Shown piece by piece: positions 31,875-42,394 of a DNA stretch of 64,000 nt (its first letter is position 1; every line of letters begins with the position of its first letter). The position numbers and the translations under genes were made by a program. The notes under the pieces are model-generated. The model did no database searches. It saw only the letters and a program-made list of their open reading frames with translations, and was not told the origin of the DNA. Source of the DNA: Variovorax sp. 770b2 (GTDB lineage: Bacteria > Pseudomonadota > Gammaproteobacteria > Burkholderiales > Burkholderiaceae_C); contig NZ_FOXJ01000005.1 of NCBI RefSeq assembly GCF_900115685.1, positions 317,594 through 381,593 of the forward strand, read 5' to 3'.

Positions 31875-32834
31875 TTACAGGGTGCCGTCCTGCTCCAGGA
31901 AACGCTGGGCATCCAGCGCGGCCATGCAGCCTGTGCCTGCGCTCGTGATGGCTTGGCGGTACACGTTGTCCTGCACGTCGCCAGCGGCGAAGACGCCCGG
32001 AATGCTGGTCATCGTGGCGAAGCCCTGCAGGCCTGAGCGGGTGAGGATGTAGTTGTCCTTCATCTCGAGCTGGCCCTGGAAGATGTCGGTGTTCGGATGG
32101 TGCCCGATGGCGATGAAACAGCCCTTGAGATCGATCTGTTCGGTCTCGCCAGTTTGCGTGTTCTTGATCCGGATACCCGTCACGCCCGTGCCGTCGCCCA
32201 GCACCTCGTCCAGTTCGTTGTGCAGCTTCAGCACGATCTTGCCTTCGGCGACCTTTTCCTTGACCTTGTCGATCAGGATCGGTTCGGCGCGGAACTTGTC
32301 CCGGCGATGCACCAGCGTGACCTTGTTCGCGATATTGGCCAGGTACAGCGCTTCCTCGACGGCCGTGTTGCCGCCGCCGATCACGCAGACCTCCTGCTCG
32401 CGATAGAAGAAGCCATCGCAGGTCGCGCATGCGGAGACGCCGCGGCCCATGAATTTTTCTTCGGAATCGAGGCCCAGGTATTTGGCGGAAGCGCCCGTCG
32501 CAATGATCAGCGAATCGCAGGTGTAGGTGCCGCTGTCGCCGGTGAGGGTGAAGGGGCGCTTGCTCAGGTCGACCTTGTTGATGTGGTCGAAAACGATCTG
32601 CGTCTTGAAGCGCTCGGCGTGTTCGAGAAAGCGCTGCATGAGCTCCGGCCCCTGCACGCCATGCACGTCGGCCGGCCAGTTATCGACTTCGGTGGTGGTC
32701 ATCAGCTGCCCGCCCTGGGCAATGCCCGTGATGAGCAAAGGCTGCAGGTTTGCGCGGGCTGCATAGACCGCTGCGGTATAGCCGGCGGGGCCGGAGCCGA
32801 GAATCAAAACCTTGGCGTGTTGGGGAGCGGACAT
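31875..32834 (-). CDS. trxB: Thioredoxin reductase (319 aa)
   Basis: FAD/NADPH enzyme that keeps thioredoxin reduced in the cytoplasm. Dinucleotide-binding GSGPAGYTAAVYAAR at residues 13-27, redox-active CATC at 136-139, a second Rossmann motif near GGGNTAVEEAL and the C-terminal GDVQD FAD motif are all intact. Length is standard. ATG 32834; an open frame further upstream is not coding-like. Divergent from the Crp-like gene with a 181-base gap containing a small GC hairpin (CCCGGT 32912-32917 / ACCGGG 32923-32928). Confidence 0.96.
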   Translation of the reverse strand: MSAPQHAKVLILGSGPAGYTAAVYAARANLQPLLITGIAQGGQLMTTTEVDNWPADVHGVQGPELMQRFLEHAERFKTQIVFDHINKVDLSKRPFTLTGDSGTYTCDSLIIATGASAKYLGLDSEEKFMGRGVSACATCDGFFYREQEVCVIGGGNTAVEEALYLANIANKVTLVHRRDKFRAEPILIDKVKEKVAEGKIVLKLHNELDEVLGDGTGVTGIRIKNTQTGETEQIDLKGCFIAIGHHPNTDIFQGQLEMKDNYILTRSGLQGFATMTSIPGVFAAGDVQDNVYRQAITSAGTGCMAALDAQRFLEQDGTL

Positions 32835-33015
32835 GAGTAGAAAACCTAGGATATACGCTGCGTCAGCGTGTACATTTTCAGGGTGGTAGCGATATATGTG
32901 GAGTATCACCGCCCGGTTCAACACCGGGTGCACGGTGTTTTCAATGCGCGCGATTGTAGTAATCCATTGGCTTGCCTTTTGGACCAACTCCGCGCGCTGT
33001 CTCAGGGATTGATAA

Positions 33016-33690
33016 ATGTCGATGCTGTCCAACCTTGAATTGCTTCGGCGCGTTCCTTTGTTCGCGTCGTTGACGGCCACGCAGTCCGCAAGCATCGCGG
33101 ACGCGATCATCAAGAAGCGCTTCAAGCGTGCCGAAGTCGTGGTGGAGCAGGGCAAGAAGTCCGATGCGCTCTACATCATCCTCACCGGGCGCGCCCGCGT
33201 GACCAGTGCCGACAGCCGGGGCCGCGAGGTCATCCTGGCCACGCTGCACCCCGGCGATTACCTCGGCGAAATGAGCCTGATCGACGACGAGCCGCACTCG
33301 GCCACGGTGCGTACCGAGATCCAGTGCGACGTCCTCATGCTGGGCCGCGACGCGTTTGCGCGCTGCCTGCCCGAGAACTCCTCGATGGCCTACAACATCA
33401 TGCGCGGCCTGGTGCAGCGCCTGCGCCACGCCGACCGGAAGATCGAGTCCCTGGCGCTGATGGATGTCTATGGCCGCGTGGCCCGCTCGCTGCTCGAATT
33501 CGCCGTCGACGACGGCGCCGGCAATCTCAAGGTGCGCGACAAGATCTCCCGCCAGGACCTGGCAAAGATGGTCGGCGCTTCGCGTGAAATGGTGAGCCGC
33601 GTGATGAAGGACCTGGAAGAGCGCGGTTTCGTGCAGACCCTGGACGACGGGTCGATGATCGTCAAGGAACGGCTCCTGACGCTCACATGA
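33016..33690 (+). CDS. Crp/Fnr family transcriptional regulator (224 aa)
   Basis: The N-terminal cyclic-nucleotide-binding-like beta barrel (residues ~10-120, including GDYLGEMSLIDDEPHSATV) is followed by a long dimer helix and a C-terminal winged helix with the recognition segment ISRQDLAKMVGASREMVSRVM near 180-200. The N-terminal iron-sulfur cysteines of FNR are missing, so oxygen sensing by a cluster is unlikely. The effector and regulon are unknown. Location between trxB and ftsK looks like a conserved betaproteobacterial arrangement. Start ATG 33016 follows GGGATTGATAA. Confidence 0.9.
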   Translation: MSMLSNLELLRRVPLFASLTATQSASIADAIIKKRFKRAEVVVEQGKKSDALYIILTGRARVTSADSRGREVILATLHPGDYLGEMSLIDDEPHSATVRTEIQCDVLMLGRDAFARCLPENSSMAYNIMRGLVQRLRHADRKIESLALMDVYGRVARSLLEFAVDDGAGNLKVRDKISRQDLAKMVGASREMVSRVMKDLEERGFVQTLDDGSMIVKERLLTLT

Positions 33691-33784
33691 GCCTTCGGGC
33701 CGGGCGCCGCGGGCGGCCCCGGCCTTTTGTTGTAGTGTTCGGGCGTCCGGCCTCCGATTTACAGGGCCGGGTGCCGTGTTTTTC

Positions 33785-36205
33785 ATGACCTATTCGCTCC
33801 ATACGCTTCAATCTTCTTCTGCCGCCGATGGGCAACCCGTGCGCATGCGCGCCATGCGCTTCGCCCACGAAATCACGCTGATCGCAGGATTCGCAGCGCT
33901 GTTGTTCTGGCTGCTCGCCATGCTGAGCTTCACGCCCTCCGATGCGGCCTGGTCGACATCGGGCACCGGCGGCGAGGTCAAGAACTGGGGCGGCCGCATC
34001 GGTGCCTGGCTGGCCGATGGCAGCTACTACGCGGCCGGCTATTCCGTCTGGTGGTGCCTTGCAGCGGGCCTTCGTGCCTGGCTCTCTTCGCTGGCGAACT
34101 GGCTGCGTGGCGGCGAGACTGCGCCGGCCGAGCAGCCACCCCGCGGCCGCTTCAACCGCAGCCGCGCGGCGTTCTGGTTCGGTCTTGTCCTCCTGCTGTG
34201 CGCGAGCGCCATGCTCGAATGGTCGCGCCTGTACCGGCTCGAATCGCACCTGCCGGGCTCGGGCGGCGGTGCACTGGGCTACCTGGTCGGGCCGGCGAGC
34301 GTGCGCTGGATGGGCTTCACCGGCTCGGCGCTGGTGGCCATCGCCGGCGGCGTGATCGGCTCGGCGCTGGTCTTCCGTTTCTCGTGGAGCCTGATTGCCG
34401 AGCGCATTGGCGCCCGCGCGTATTCGCTCTTCGAATCGCGCCGCGAAAAGCGCGAAATGGCCGCCGACATCGCCATGGGCAAGCAGGCCGCCCGCGAGCG
34501 CGCCGAGGCCGACGAGCCCTCGTTCACGCGCGGCGATTCGGGCAGCAAGGGCAGCGAGCCCGCCATGACCACCGATTTCCCCGACGACGAGGAAATCCTC
34601 ATCGAGCCGCGCCCCAAGCGCCGGCCGCCTTCGCCGCCGGTGCAGATCGAGCCCGCGATGACCGAGGTGCCCAAGAGCGATCGGGTCGTCAAGGAGCGCC
34701 AGAAGCCGCTCTTCAAGGAACTGCCCGACAGCAAGCTGCCGCAGGTCGACCTGCTCGATGCGGCGCTGGTGCGCCAGGAAACGGTATCGCCCGACACGCT
34801 CGAGATGACCTCGCGCATGATCGAGAAGAAGCTCAAGGACTTCGGCGTCGAAGTGCGCGTGGTGCTCGCCTCGCCGGGCCCGGTGATCACGCGTTACGAG
34901 ATCGAGCCCGCCACCGGCGTCAAGGGCTCGCAGATCCTGGGCCTGGCCAAGGACCTCGCGCGTTCGCTCTCGCTGGTGTCGATCCGCGTGGTCGAAACGA
35001 TCCCCGGCAAGAACTACATGGCGCTCGAATTGCCGAACGCCAAGCGCCAGTCGATCAAGCTGAGCGAAATCCTGGGCTCGCAGATCTACAACGAAGGCAA
35101 GTCCATGCTCACCATGGGCCTGGGCAAGGACATCATCGGCAACCCCGTGGTGGCCGACCTCGCGAAGATGCCGCACGTGCTGGTGGCCGGTACCACCGGC
35201 TCGGGCAAGTCGGTGGGTATCAACGCCATGATCCTGTCGCTGCTCTACAAGGCCGAGGCACGCGACGTGCGGCTCTTGATGATCGACCCGAAGATGCTCG
35301 AGATGTCGGTCTACGAAGGCATTCCGCATCTGCTGGCGCCCGTGGTCACCGACATGCGCCAGGCCGCGCACGGCCTCAATTGGTGCGTGGCCGAGATGGA
35401 GCGCCGCTACAAGCTCATGAGCAAGCTGGGCGTGCGCAACCTGGCCGGCTACAACACCAAGATCGACGAAGCCAAGGCGCGCGAGGAGTTCATCTACAAC
35501 CCCTTCAGCCTCACGCCCGACGATCCGGAGCCGCTCAAGCGCGAGCCGCACATCGTGGTGATCATCGACGAGCTGGCCGACCTGATGATGGTGGTCGGCA
35601 AGAAGATCGAGGAGCTCATCGCCCGCCTCGCGCAGAAGGCCCGCGCCGCAGGCATCCACCTCATCCTGGCCACGCAGCGGCCCAGCGTGGACGTGATCAC
35701 CGGCCTCATCAAGGCCAACATCCCCACGCGCATCGCGTTCTCGGTGGGCTCCAAGATCGACAGCCGCACCATCCTCGACCAGATGGGCGCCGAGGCGCTT
35801 CTGGGCATGGGCGACATGCTCTACATGGCCAGCGGCAGCGGCCTGCCGATCCGCGTGCACGGCGCCTTCGTGAGCGACGAGGAAGTGCACCGCGTGGTGG
35901 CCTACCTGAAGAGCCAGGGCGAGCCCGACTACATCGAGGGCGTGCTCGAAGGCGGCACGGTCGATGGCGACGGTGACGGCGACCTGCTGGGCGGCGGCGA
36001 CGCCGAGAAGGACCCGATGTACGACCAGGCGGTCGAGGTCGTGCTCAAGAACCGCAAGGCCAGCATCTCGCTGGTGCAGCGCCACCTGAAGATCGGCTAC
36101 AACCGCGCCGCGCGCCTGGTCGAGGACATGGAAAAGGCCGGCCTCGTCAGTGCAATGAGCGGCAGCGGCCAGCGCGAAATCCTGGTGCCCGCGCGCGCGG
36201 AATAA
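33785..36205 (+). CDS. ftsK: DNA translocase FtsK (806 aa)
   Basis: Inner-membrane anchored, division-site motor that moves chromosome dimers through the septum. Several N-terminal membrane helices lie in the first ~200 residues. A short linker follows, then the alpha/beta motor: Walker A GTTGSGKS near 468-475, Walker B IIDELADLMM, and the C-terminal winged-helix gamma domain (~745-806) that reads KOPS/SKEW signals. Shorter than E. coli FtsK because the linker is short, as usual outside enterics. ATG 33785 is preferred over GTG 33776, which is nine bases upstream. Confidence 0.95.
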   Translation: MTYSLHTLQSSSAADGQPVRMRAMRFAHEITLIAGFAALLFWLLAMLSFTPSDAAWSTSGTGGEVKNWGGRIGAWLADGSYYAAGYSVWWCLAAGLRAWLSSLANWLRGGETAPAEQPPRGRFNRSRAAFWFGLVLLLCASAMLEWSRLYRLESHLPGSGGGALGYLVGPASVRWMGFTGSALVAIAGGVIGSALVFRFSWSLIAERIGARAYSLFESRREKREMAADIAMGKQAARERAEADEPSFTRGDSGSKGSEPAMTTDFPDDEEILIEPRPKRRPPSPPVQIEPAMTEVPKSDRVVKERQKPLFKELPDSKLPQVDLLDAALVRQETVSPDTLEMTSRMIEKKLKDFGVEVRVVLASPGPVITRYEIEPATGVKGSQILGLAKDLARSLSLVSIRVVETIPGKNYMALELPNAKRQSIKLSEILGSQIYNEGKSMLTMGLGKDIIGNPVVADLAKMPHVLVAGTTGSGKSVGINAMILSLLYKAEARDVRLLMIDPKMLEMSVYEGIPHLLAPVVTDMRQAAHGLNWCVAEMERRYKLMSKLGVRNLAGYNTKIDEAKAREEFIYNPFSLTPDDPEPLKREPHIVVIIDELADLMMVVGKKIEELIARLAQKARAAGIHLILATQRPSVDVITGLIKANIPTRIAFSVGSKIDSRTILDQMGAEALLGMGDMLYMASGSGLPIRVHGAFVSDEEVHRVVAYLKSQGEPDYIEGVLEGGTVDGDGDGDLLGGGDAEKDPMYDQAVEVVLKNRKASISLVQRHLKIGYNRAARLVEDMEKAGLVSAMSGSGQREILVPARAE

Positions 36206-36374
36206 TTGGCGCCACGGGGAGCGGCAATTCCGGTTACTTGCTGAAAGGCAATTTGCAGAAGCGCTCGCCGGCATTGCAAATCTTCATGAAGACCTACACA
36301 TGCGGCAATTCGCGGCGGGTAGGGTCGATGCCCAGTGCAATAGCTCGGTGCAATAGTTTTTTCCGAGCTTTTTC

Positions 36375-36380
36375 GAGGAA
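36375..36380 (+). promoter_or_regulatory. Ribosome binding site supporting the TTG start of lolA
   Basis: GAGGAA ends six bases before TTG 36387, which opens a clean signal peptide. No ATG in frame lies before that peptide. Confidence 0.6.
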
Positions 36381-36386
36381 TCCAAA

Positions 36387-37019
36387 TTGAAAATCCGCCA
36401 TTGGCTACTGATCGGCCTTCTCTGCTCCGCCAACGCCTGGGCCGGTGGGCTTGAAAGCCTGGAGACCTTCGTGAAGACGGTCAAATCGGGCCGCGCCGAA
36501 TTCACCCAGACCGTGACCGCGCCATCGCGCGAAGGACAGCCGGGCCGCGTCAAGACATCGACCGGCACCTTCGAATTCCAGCGCCCCGGCAAATTCAAGT
36601 TCGATTACCGCAAGCCCTTCGCCCAGAGCATCGTGGCCGACGGCAAGACGCTCTGGCTCTATGACGCCGACCTGAACCAGGTCACGCAGCGCGCCCAGGC
36701 GCAGGCCCTCGGCTCCACGCCCGCGGCACTGATCGCAGCAGCGCCCGACCTGCGCGCGCTGCAGGCCGACTTCACGCTCGAAGCCGCGCCCGAGCGCGAC
36801 GGCCTCGAGTGGGTCAAGGCCACGCCCAAGAACAAGGACGGGCAGCTGCAAAGCGTGCTGGTCGGCTTCCAGGGCGACGCCCTCGCGGCACTCGAAATCC
36901 TCGACAGCTTCGGACAGCGCTCGGTGCTCAAGTTCAGCAAGGTCGAAGTGAATCCTTCGCTCGCGGCCAGCGTGTTCGATTTCAAGGCGCCTGCCGGCGC
37001 CGACGTCGTCAAGCAGTAG
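36387..37019 (+). CDS. lolA: Outer-membrane lipoprotein carrier protein LolA (210 aa)
   Basis: Periplasmic chaperone that ferries lipoproteins from the LolCDE complex to LolB. A Sec signal peptide covers residues 1-20, ending ANAWAGG. The mature protein has the LolA pattern: L-x-x-F-x-x-x-V-x-x-G near the start, GTFEFQRPGKFKFDYRKPF, DGKTLWLYDADLNQVT, and F-D-F near the end. TTG start with a good ribosome binding site. Position between ftsK and rarA is the standard synteny. Confidence 0.94.
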   Translation: MKIRHWLLIGLLCSANAWAGGLESLETFVKTVKSGRAEFTQTVTAPSREGQPGRVKTSTGTFEFQRPGKFKFDYRKPFAQSIVADGKTLWLYDADLNQVTQRAQAQALGSTPAALIAAAPDLRALQADFTLEAAPERDGLEWVKATPKNKDGQLQSVLVGFQGDALAALEILDSFGQRSVLKFSKVEVNPSLAASVFDFKAPAGADVVKQ

Positions 37020-37030
37020 CCCCTATAGGT

Positions 37031-38323
37031 TTGGCCACCAGCGCGCACCAACCCCTCGCCGAACGTCTTCGCCCCAAGACGCTCGGCGAAGTGATCGGCC
37101 AGCAGCACCTGCTCGGCCCGGGCATGTCGTTGCGCATCGCCTTCGAGTCGGGACAGCCGCATTCCTGCATCCTCTGGGGACCACCCGGCACCGGCAAGAC
37201 CACCATCGCGCGCCTGATGGCCGATGCCTTCGATGCGCAGTTCCTGAGCATCAGCGCGGTCCTGGGCGGCGTGAAGGACATCCGCGAGGCCGTCGAACGC
37301 GCCACGGCCGCCCGCGACGGCCTGGAGCAGCGGCGCACCATCGTCTTCGTCGATGAGGTGCATCGCTTCAACAAGAGCCAGCAGGATGCCTTCCTGCCGC
37401 ACGTGGAGTCGGGGCTCTTCACCTTCATCGGCGCGACCACCGAGAACCCGTCGTTCGAGGTCAACTCGGCCCTCTTGTCGCGGGCGGCGGTGTATGTGCT
37501 GCAGCCGCTCACCGAGGCCGATCTCAAGCAGATCGTGACCAAGGCGCAGGCGATCCAGGCGGTTCCGGCCATCGACGAGCCGGCCATCGACCGCCTCGTC
37601 GCCTATGCCGACGGCGATGCGCGCCGCCTGCTCAACACGCTCGAAACGCTCGCCGTCGCAGCCCGCGCCGAGAAGCTGGAGAAGATCGGCGACGAATGGC
37701 TGCTGCGCGTGCTCGGCGAGCGCATGCGGCGCTACGACAAGGGCGGCGAACAGTTCTACGACACCATCAGCGCGCTGCACAAGTCGGTGCGCGGGAGCGA
37801 CCCCGATGCGGCGCTCTACTGGTTCGTGCGCATGCTCGACGGCGGCGCCGACCCGCGCTACATGGCGCGTCGCCTCGTGCGCATGGCCAGTGAAGACATC
37901 GGCCTGGCCGACCCCCGCGCGCTGCGCCTGGCGCTCGATGCGGCCGAGGTCTACGAGCGGCTGGGCACGCCCGAGGGCGAGCTCGCGCTGGCCGAATGCG
38001 TCGTCTACCTGGCGATCGCGCCCAAGTCGAACGCGGTCTACAAGGCCTACAACGCCGTGCGCGCCCTCATCAAGAAGGACAGCACGCGCCCGGTACCCAT
38101 GCACCTGCGCAATGCGCCCACCAAGCTCATGAAGGAGCTCGACTACGGCAAGGGCTACCGCTATGCGCACGACGAGGAGGGCGGTTTCGCTGCCGGCGAA
38201 AACTACCTTCCCGAGGGCCTGGAAGGCCAGGTCTTCTACGAGCCGGTGGCGCGCGGCCTGGAGATCCGCATCGGCGAAAAGCTGCGCGAACTGCGCCGCC
38301 TGAACACTGAACGCGACGACTGA
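37031..38323 (+). CDS. rarA: Replication-associated recombination protein A (430 aa)
   Basis: AAA+ ATPase (MgsA/RarA) acting at stalled replication forks. Walker A GPPGTGKTT near residues 52-60, sensor and Walker B TIVFVDEVHRFNKSQQD, then the conserved GATTENPSFEVN. The C-terminal clamp-loader-like helical domain ends LRELRRLN. TTG 37031, 12 bases after lolA, starts the family N-terminus (LATSAHQPLAERLRPKTL). No strong ribosome binding site is visible there, so translational coupling to lolA is likely. Confidence 0.94.
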   Translation: MATSAHQPLAERLRPKTLGEVIGQQHLLGPGMSLRIAFESGQPHSCILWGPPGTGKTTIARLMADAFDAQFLSISAVLGGVKDIREAVERATAARDGLEQRRTIVFVDEVHRFNKSQQDAFLPHVESGLFTFIGATTENPSFEVNSALLSRAAVYVLQPLTEADLKQIVTKAQAIQAVPAIDEPAIDRLVAYADGDARRLLNTLETLAVAARAEKLEKIGDEWLLRVLGERMRRYDKGGEQFYDTISALHKSVRGSDPDAALYWFVRMLDGGADPRYMARRLVRMASEDIGLADPRALRLALDAAEVYERLGTPEGELALAECVVYLAIAPKSNAVYKAYNAVRALIKKDSTRPVPMHLRNAPTKLMKELDYGKGYRYAHDEEGGFAAGENYLPEGLEGQVFYEPVARGLEIRIGEKLRELRRLNTERDD

Positions 38324-38565
38324 TACCCTCTTGCGGCCCGCGCGCGCGCCGCGCATGAACTTACGCCCATACAGCATGGCGTGAGCGGGTAAACCCCGGT
38401 CGCTGCGCACCAAATCAGCGCTGGTGCGTGCTTACAATCCCGCCCACAAATCCACCTGCGACACATGCTGGCTGGTTTTTTGCTTGTCCAGCCAAGGGCG
38501 CCAAACCGGTGCCACGGTGGGTGAATGGCACCCCGCAACGGTGCAACACATTAGGGAATCGCGTT

Positions 38566-39495
38566 ATGGAAATATTGCTGCAGCAGATCATCAACGGTCT
38601 GGTTCTCGGCAGCATGTATGCCTTGATAGCCTTGGGCTACACCATGGTGTACGGCATCATCAACCTCATCAATTTCGCGCACGGAGAAGTGCTGATGGTG
38701 GGGGCTCTCACAAGCTGGACCATCATCGGCCTCATGAAGGAATCGATGCCCGGCACCCCCGGCTGGCTGATCCTTCTCATCGCATTGATCATTGCCTGCA
38801 TCGTCGCGGCCACGCTCAATTTCGTGATCGAGAAGGTGGCCTACCGGCCGCTGCGCAACAGCCCCAAGCTCGCGCCGCTCATCACGGCCATCGGCATGTC
38901 GATCCTGCTGCAGACGCTGGCCATGATCATCTGGAAGCCGACCAACAAGGCCTACCCGAACCTCTTGCCCACCGACCCCATCCACGTGGGCGGCGCCGTG
39001 ATCTCGCCCACGCAGGTGATGATCCTGAGCGTCACCGCGTTCTCGCTCGTGATCCTGATGTGGCTGGTCAACTACACCAAGCTCGGCCGCGCGATGCGCG
39101 CCACCGCGGAGAACCCGCGCGTCGCCGCGCTCATGGGCATCCGCCCCGACATGGTCATCTCGGCCACCTTCATCATCGGCGCCGTGCTCGCGGCCATCGC
39201 CGGTGTGATGTACGCGTCGAACTACGGCATCGCGCAGCACGCCATGGGCTTCCTGCCCGGCCTGAAGGCCTTCACCGCAGCTGTCTTCGGCGGCATCGGC
39301 AACCTGGCCGGCGCGGTGGTCGGCGGCATCCTGCTGGGCCTCATCGAGGCCATCGGCTCGGGCTACATCGGCACCCTCACGGGTGGCGTGCTGGGCAGCA
39401 ACTACAGCGACATCTTCGCGTTCATCGTGCTGATCGTCATGCTCACCCTGCGTCCGTCGGGCCTGCTCGGCGAACGCGTGGCGGACCGTGCGTAA
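38566..39495 (+). CDS. livH: Branched-chain amino acid ABC permease LivH (309 aa)
   Basis: Inner-membrane permease with eight or more hydrophobic helices. The start MEILLQQIINGLVLGSMYALIALGY is the usual LivH N-terminus, and the conserved GRAMRATAENPRVAALMGI loop contacts the ATPase. It opens a four-gene transport unit livHMGF. A TACAAT box lies at 38433-38438 without a convincing -35. No periplasmic binding protein gene lies in this unit, so that component must be elsewhere; substrate could be leucine-type amino acids or related compounds. Confidence 0.9.
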   Translation: MEILLQQIINGLVLGSMYALIALGYTMVYGIINLINFAHGEVLMVGALTSWTIIGLMKESMPGTPGWLILLIALIIACIVAATLNFVIEKVAYRPLRNSPKLAPLITAIGMSILLQTLAMIIWKPTNKAYPNLLPTDPIHVGGAVISPTQVMILSVTAFSLVILMWLVNYTKLGRAMRATAENPRVAALMGIRPDMVISATFIIGAVLAAIAGVMYASNYGIAQHAMGFLPGLKAFTAAVFGGIGNLAGAVVGGILLGLIEAIGSGYIGTLTGGVLGSNYSDIFAFIVLIVMLTLRPSGLLGERVADRA

Positions 39496-39505
39496 GGAGC
39501 CAGAC

Positions 39506-40714
39506 ATGAAGAACAGCAAAAACCTCGCTCTCTACGTCATCGGCGCCATCGCGGTGCTCGCACTGCCGCTGCTGCTGCAGATGCAGGGCAACGCCTGGGT
39601 GCGCATCGCCGACATCGCCTTGCTCTACGTGCTGCTGGCCCTGGGCCTGAACATCGTGGTCGGCTACGCGGGCCTCCTGGACCTGGGCTACGTGGCCTTC
39701 TTCGCGGTGGGGGCGTACCTCTTCGCGCTCATGGGCTCGTCGCACCTGACCGAGACCTTTCCGTGGATCGCGCGGATGTTCCCGAACGGCATGCACACCT
39801 CGCTGCTGATCGTGATACCGCTGGCCCTGCTGGTGGCGGGTTGCCTGGGCGTGGTGCTCGGTGCGCCGACGCTGAAGCTGCGCGGCGACTACCTCGCCAT
39901 CGTGACCCTGGGCTTCGGCGAAATCATCCGCGTGTTCCTGAACAACCTGGACCAGCCGGTGAACATCACCAACGGTCCCAAAGGCATCACTGCCATCGAC
40001 TCCATCAAGTTCTGGGGCCTGGACCTCGGCAAGGCCTGGAAGTTCGACGGCTTCACGATCTCCTCGGTGTCGCTGTACTACTACCTGTTCCTGGCGCTCG
40101 TGATCGCCACCATCATCATTTCGCACCGCCTGCAGGTCTCGCGCATCGGCCGCGCCTGGATGGCCATCCGCGAAGACGAGATCGCCGCCAAGGCGATGGG
40201 CATCAACACCCGCAACATGAAGCTCCTGGCCTTCGGCATGGGCGCGAGCTTCGGCGGCGTCTCGGGTGCGATGTTCGCGGCCTTCCAGGGCTTCGTGTCG
40301 CCCGAGTCCTTCAGCCTGATGGAGTCGGTGATGATCGTGGCCATGGTGGTGCTGGGCGGCATCGGGCACCTGCCCGGCGTGATCCTCGGCGCCGTGCTGC
40401 TGGCGGCATTGCCCGAAGTGCTGCGCTACGTGGCCGGCCCGCTGCAGTCGCTGACGGACGGGCGCCTGGATGCGTCCATCCTGCGCCAGCTCTTCATTGC
40501 GCTCGCGATGATCATCATCATGCTGGTGCGTCCGCGCGGCCTCTGGCCTTCGCCTGAGCACGGCAAGACGCTGACCCGCAAGGGCGGCGTGCCCGTCGAC
40601 CCGGCCCATGCAGCGGTAGCCCCCGGCTCGCTGCAAACGCATGCACCGGGCATCGATTCGCCCGCCGACGAATTGCCCGGCGGTGCCGAGCGTCCCATGT
40701 CGATCAATCCGTGA
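39506..40714 (+). CDS. livM: Branched-chain amino acid ABC permease LivM (402 aa)
   Basis: Second permease of the LivH-LivM channel. Several hydrophobic helices, the AIVTLGFGEIIRVFLNN stretch and the GRAWMAIREDEIAAKAMGI loop mark the LivM type. The C-terminus has an extra ~50-residue hydrophilic tail. ATG 39506 follows AAGGAGC and lies 10 bases after livH; an earlier in-frame ATG at 39488 overlaps livH and lacks this site. Confidence 0.9.
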   Translation: MKNSKNLALYVIGAIAVLALPLLLQMQGNAWVRIADIALLYVLLALGLNIVVGYAGLLDLGYVAFFAVGAYLFALMGSSHLTETFPWIARMFPNGMHTSLLIVIPLALLVAGCLGVVLGAPTLKLRGDYLAIVTLGFGEIIRVFLNNLDQPVNITNGPKGITAIDSIKFWGLDLGKAWKFDGFTISSVSLYYYLFLALVIATIIISHRLQVSRIGRAWMAIREDEIAAKAMGINTRNMKLLAFGMGASFGGVSGAMFAAFQGFVSPESFSLMESVMIVAMVVLGGIGHLPGVILGAVLLAALPEVLRYVAGPLQSLTDGRLDASILRQLFIALAMIIIMLVRPRGLWPSPEHGKTLTRKGGVPVDPAHAAVAPGSLQTHAPGIDSPADELPGGAERPMSINP

Positions 40715-40731
40715 GCGCAGGAGAAAAAGAC

Positions 40732-41511
40732 ATGACGACAACCACAGACACCATCCTCGACGTTCGCGGCATCTCCAAGCGCTTCGGCGGGCTGCAGGCC
40801 CTCTCCGACGTGGGCATCACCATCAAGCGCGGCCAGGTCTATGGCCTGATCGGCCCGAACGGCGCCGGCAAGACCACCTTCTTCAACGTGATCACGGGCC
40901 TGTACACGCCCGACAGTGGCACTTTCGAGCTGGCCGGCAAGCCCTACCAGCCGACGGCGGTGCACGAAGTGGCCAAGGCCGGCATTGCGCGCACCTTCCA
41001 GAACATCCGTCTCTTCGCCGAAATGACGGCGCTGGAGAACGTGATGGTCGGGCGCCACATCCGCACCCATTCGGGCGTCATCGGCGCCATCCTTCGCACC
41101 GGCAGCTTCAAGGCCGAGGAAAAAGCCATTGCCGACCGCGCGCACGAGCTGCTCGACTACGTGGGCATCGGCAAGTTCGCCGACTACAAGGCACGCACGC
41201 TGAGCTACGGCGACCAGCGCCGCCTGGAAATTGCCCGGGCCCTGGCCACCGACCCGCAGCTCATCGCCCTGGACGAGCCGGCCGCCGGCATGAACTCGAC
41301 CGAGAAGATCCTGCTGCGCGAACTGATCGACCGCATCCGCAAGGACGACCGCACCATCCTGATCATCGAACACGACGTCAAGCTCATCATGGGCCTGTGC
41401 GACCGCGTCACCGTGCTGGACTACGGCAAGCAGATTGCCGAAGGCACGCCGGCCGACGTGCAGAAGAACGAAAAGGTGATCGAGGCTTACCTCGGCACCG
41501 GAGGACATTGA
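40732..41511 (+). CDS. livG: Branched-chain amino acid ABC ATP-binding protein LivG (259 aa)
   Basis: ATPase of the transporter. Walker A GPNGAGKTT near residues 42-50, the LivG insertion with the IARTFQNIRLF Q-loop, signature LSYGDQRRLEIARAL and Walker B LIALDEPAAGMN are present. ATG 40732 lies seven bases after CAGGAG; a GTG at 40711 overlaps the livM stop and lacks a better site. Confidence 0.93.
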   Translation: MTTTTDTILDVRGISKRFGGLQALSDVGITIKRGQVYGLIGPNGAGKTTFFNVITGLYTPDSGTFELAGKPYQPTAVHEVAKAGIARTFQNIRLFAEMTALENVMVGRHIRTHSGVIGAILRTGSFKAEEKAIADRAHELLDYVGIGKFADYKARTLSYGDQRRLEIARALATDPQLIALDEPAAGMNSTEKILLRELIDRIRKDDRTILIIEHDVKLIMGLCDRVTVLDYGKQIAEGTPADVQKNEKVIEAYLGTGGH

Positions 41512-41512
41512 G

Positions 41513-42292
<780 letters not shown>

Positions 42293-42297
42293 ATGAC

Positions 42298-42393
42298 GGC
42301 CCCCCGGCTTTTCACTCCGCTTCGCTGCGTGTAATTCGCCACCCCCCGAGGGGGAGGCGCGGCCCGCCTTGGGGCGGCCCGGCGGCGGCCGCC
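42298..42393. repeat. Dispersed intergenic repeat A, copy 2
   Basis: Starts GGCCCCCCGGCTTTTCACTCC and ends GGCGGCCGCC. It matches the 25235-25329 copy in order and spacing. It fills the gap between the convergent livF and Bug-protein genes, and its CCCCCCGAGGGGG core could form a hairpin. Confidence 0.7.
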
Positions 42394-42394
42394 T

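Noticed and set aside
31860..31880. GGGC-GCA-GCCC hairpin as trxB terminator
   Set aside because: No proper U-tract and it overlaps the possible rpmB promoter; not strong enough to call.
32912..32928. CCCGGT / ACCGGG hairpin in the trxB-Crp gap as a regulatory site
   Set aside because: A short GC stem is common at this composition; no regulator or consensus could be assigned.
33683..36274. An 863-residue open frame on the minus strand across ftsK
   Set aside because: It covers the entire FtsK gene in antisense and shows His/Arg/Asp-rich low-complexity sequence, with no motifs.
38433..38438. TACAAT box upstream of livH as a promoter
   Set aside because: No -35 box at 16-18 bases could be found; retained only as a note in the livH entry.
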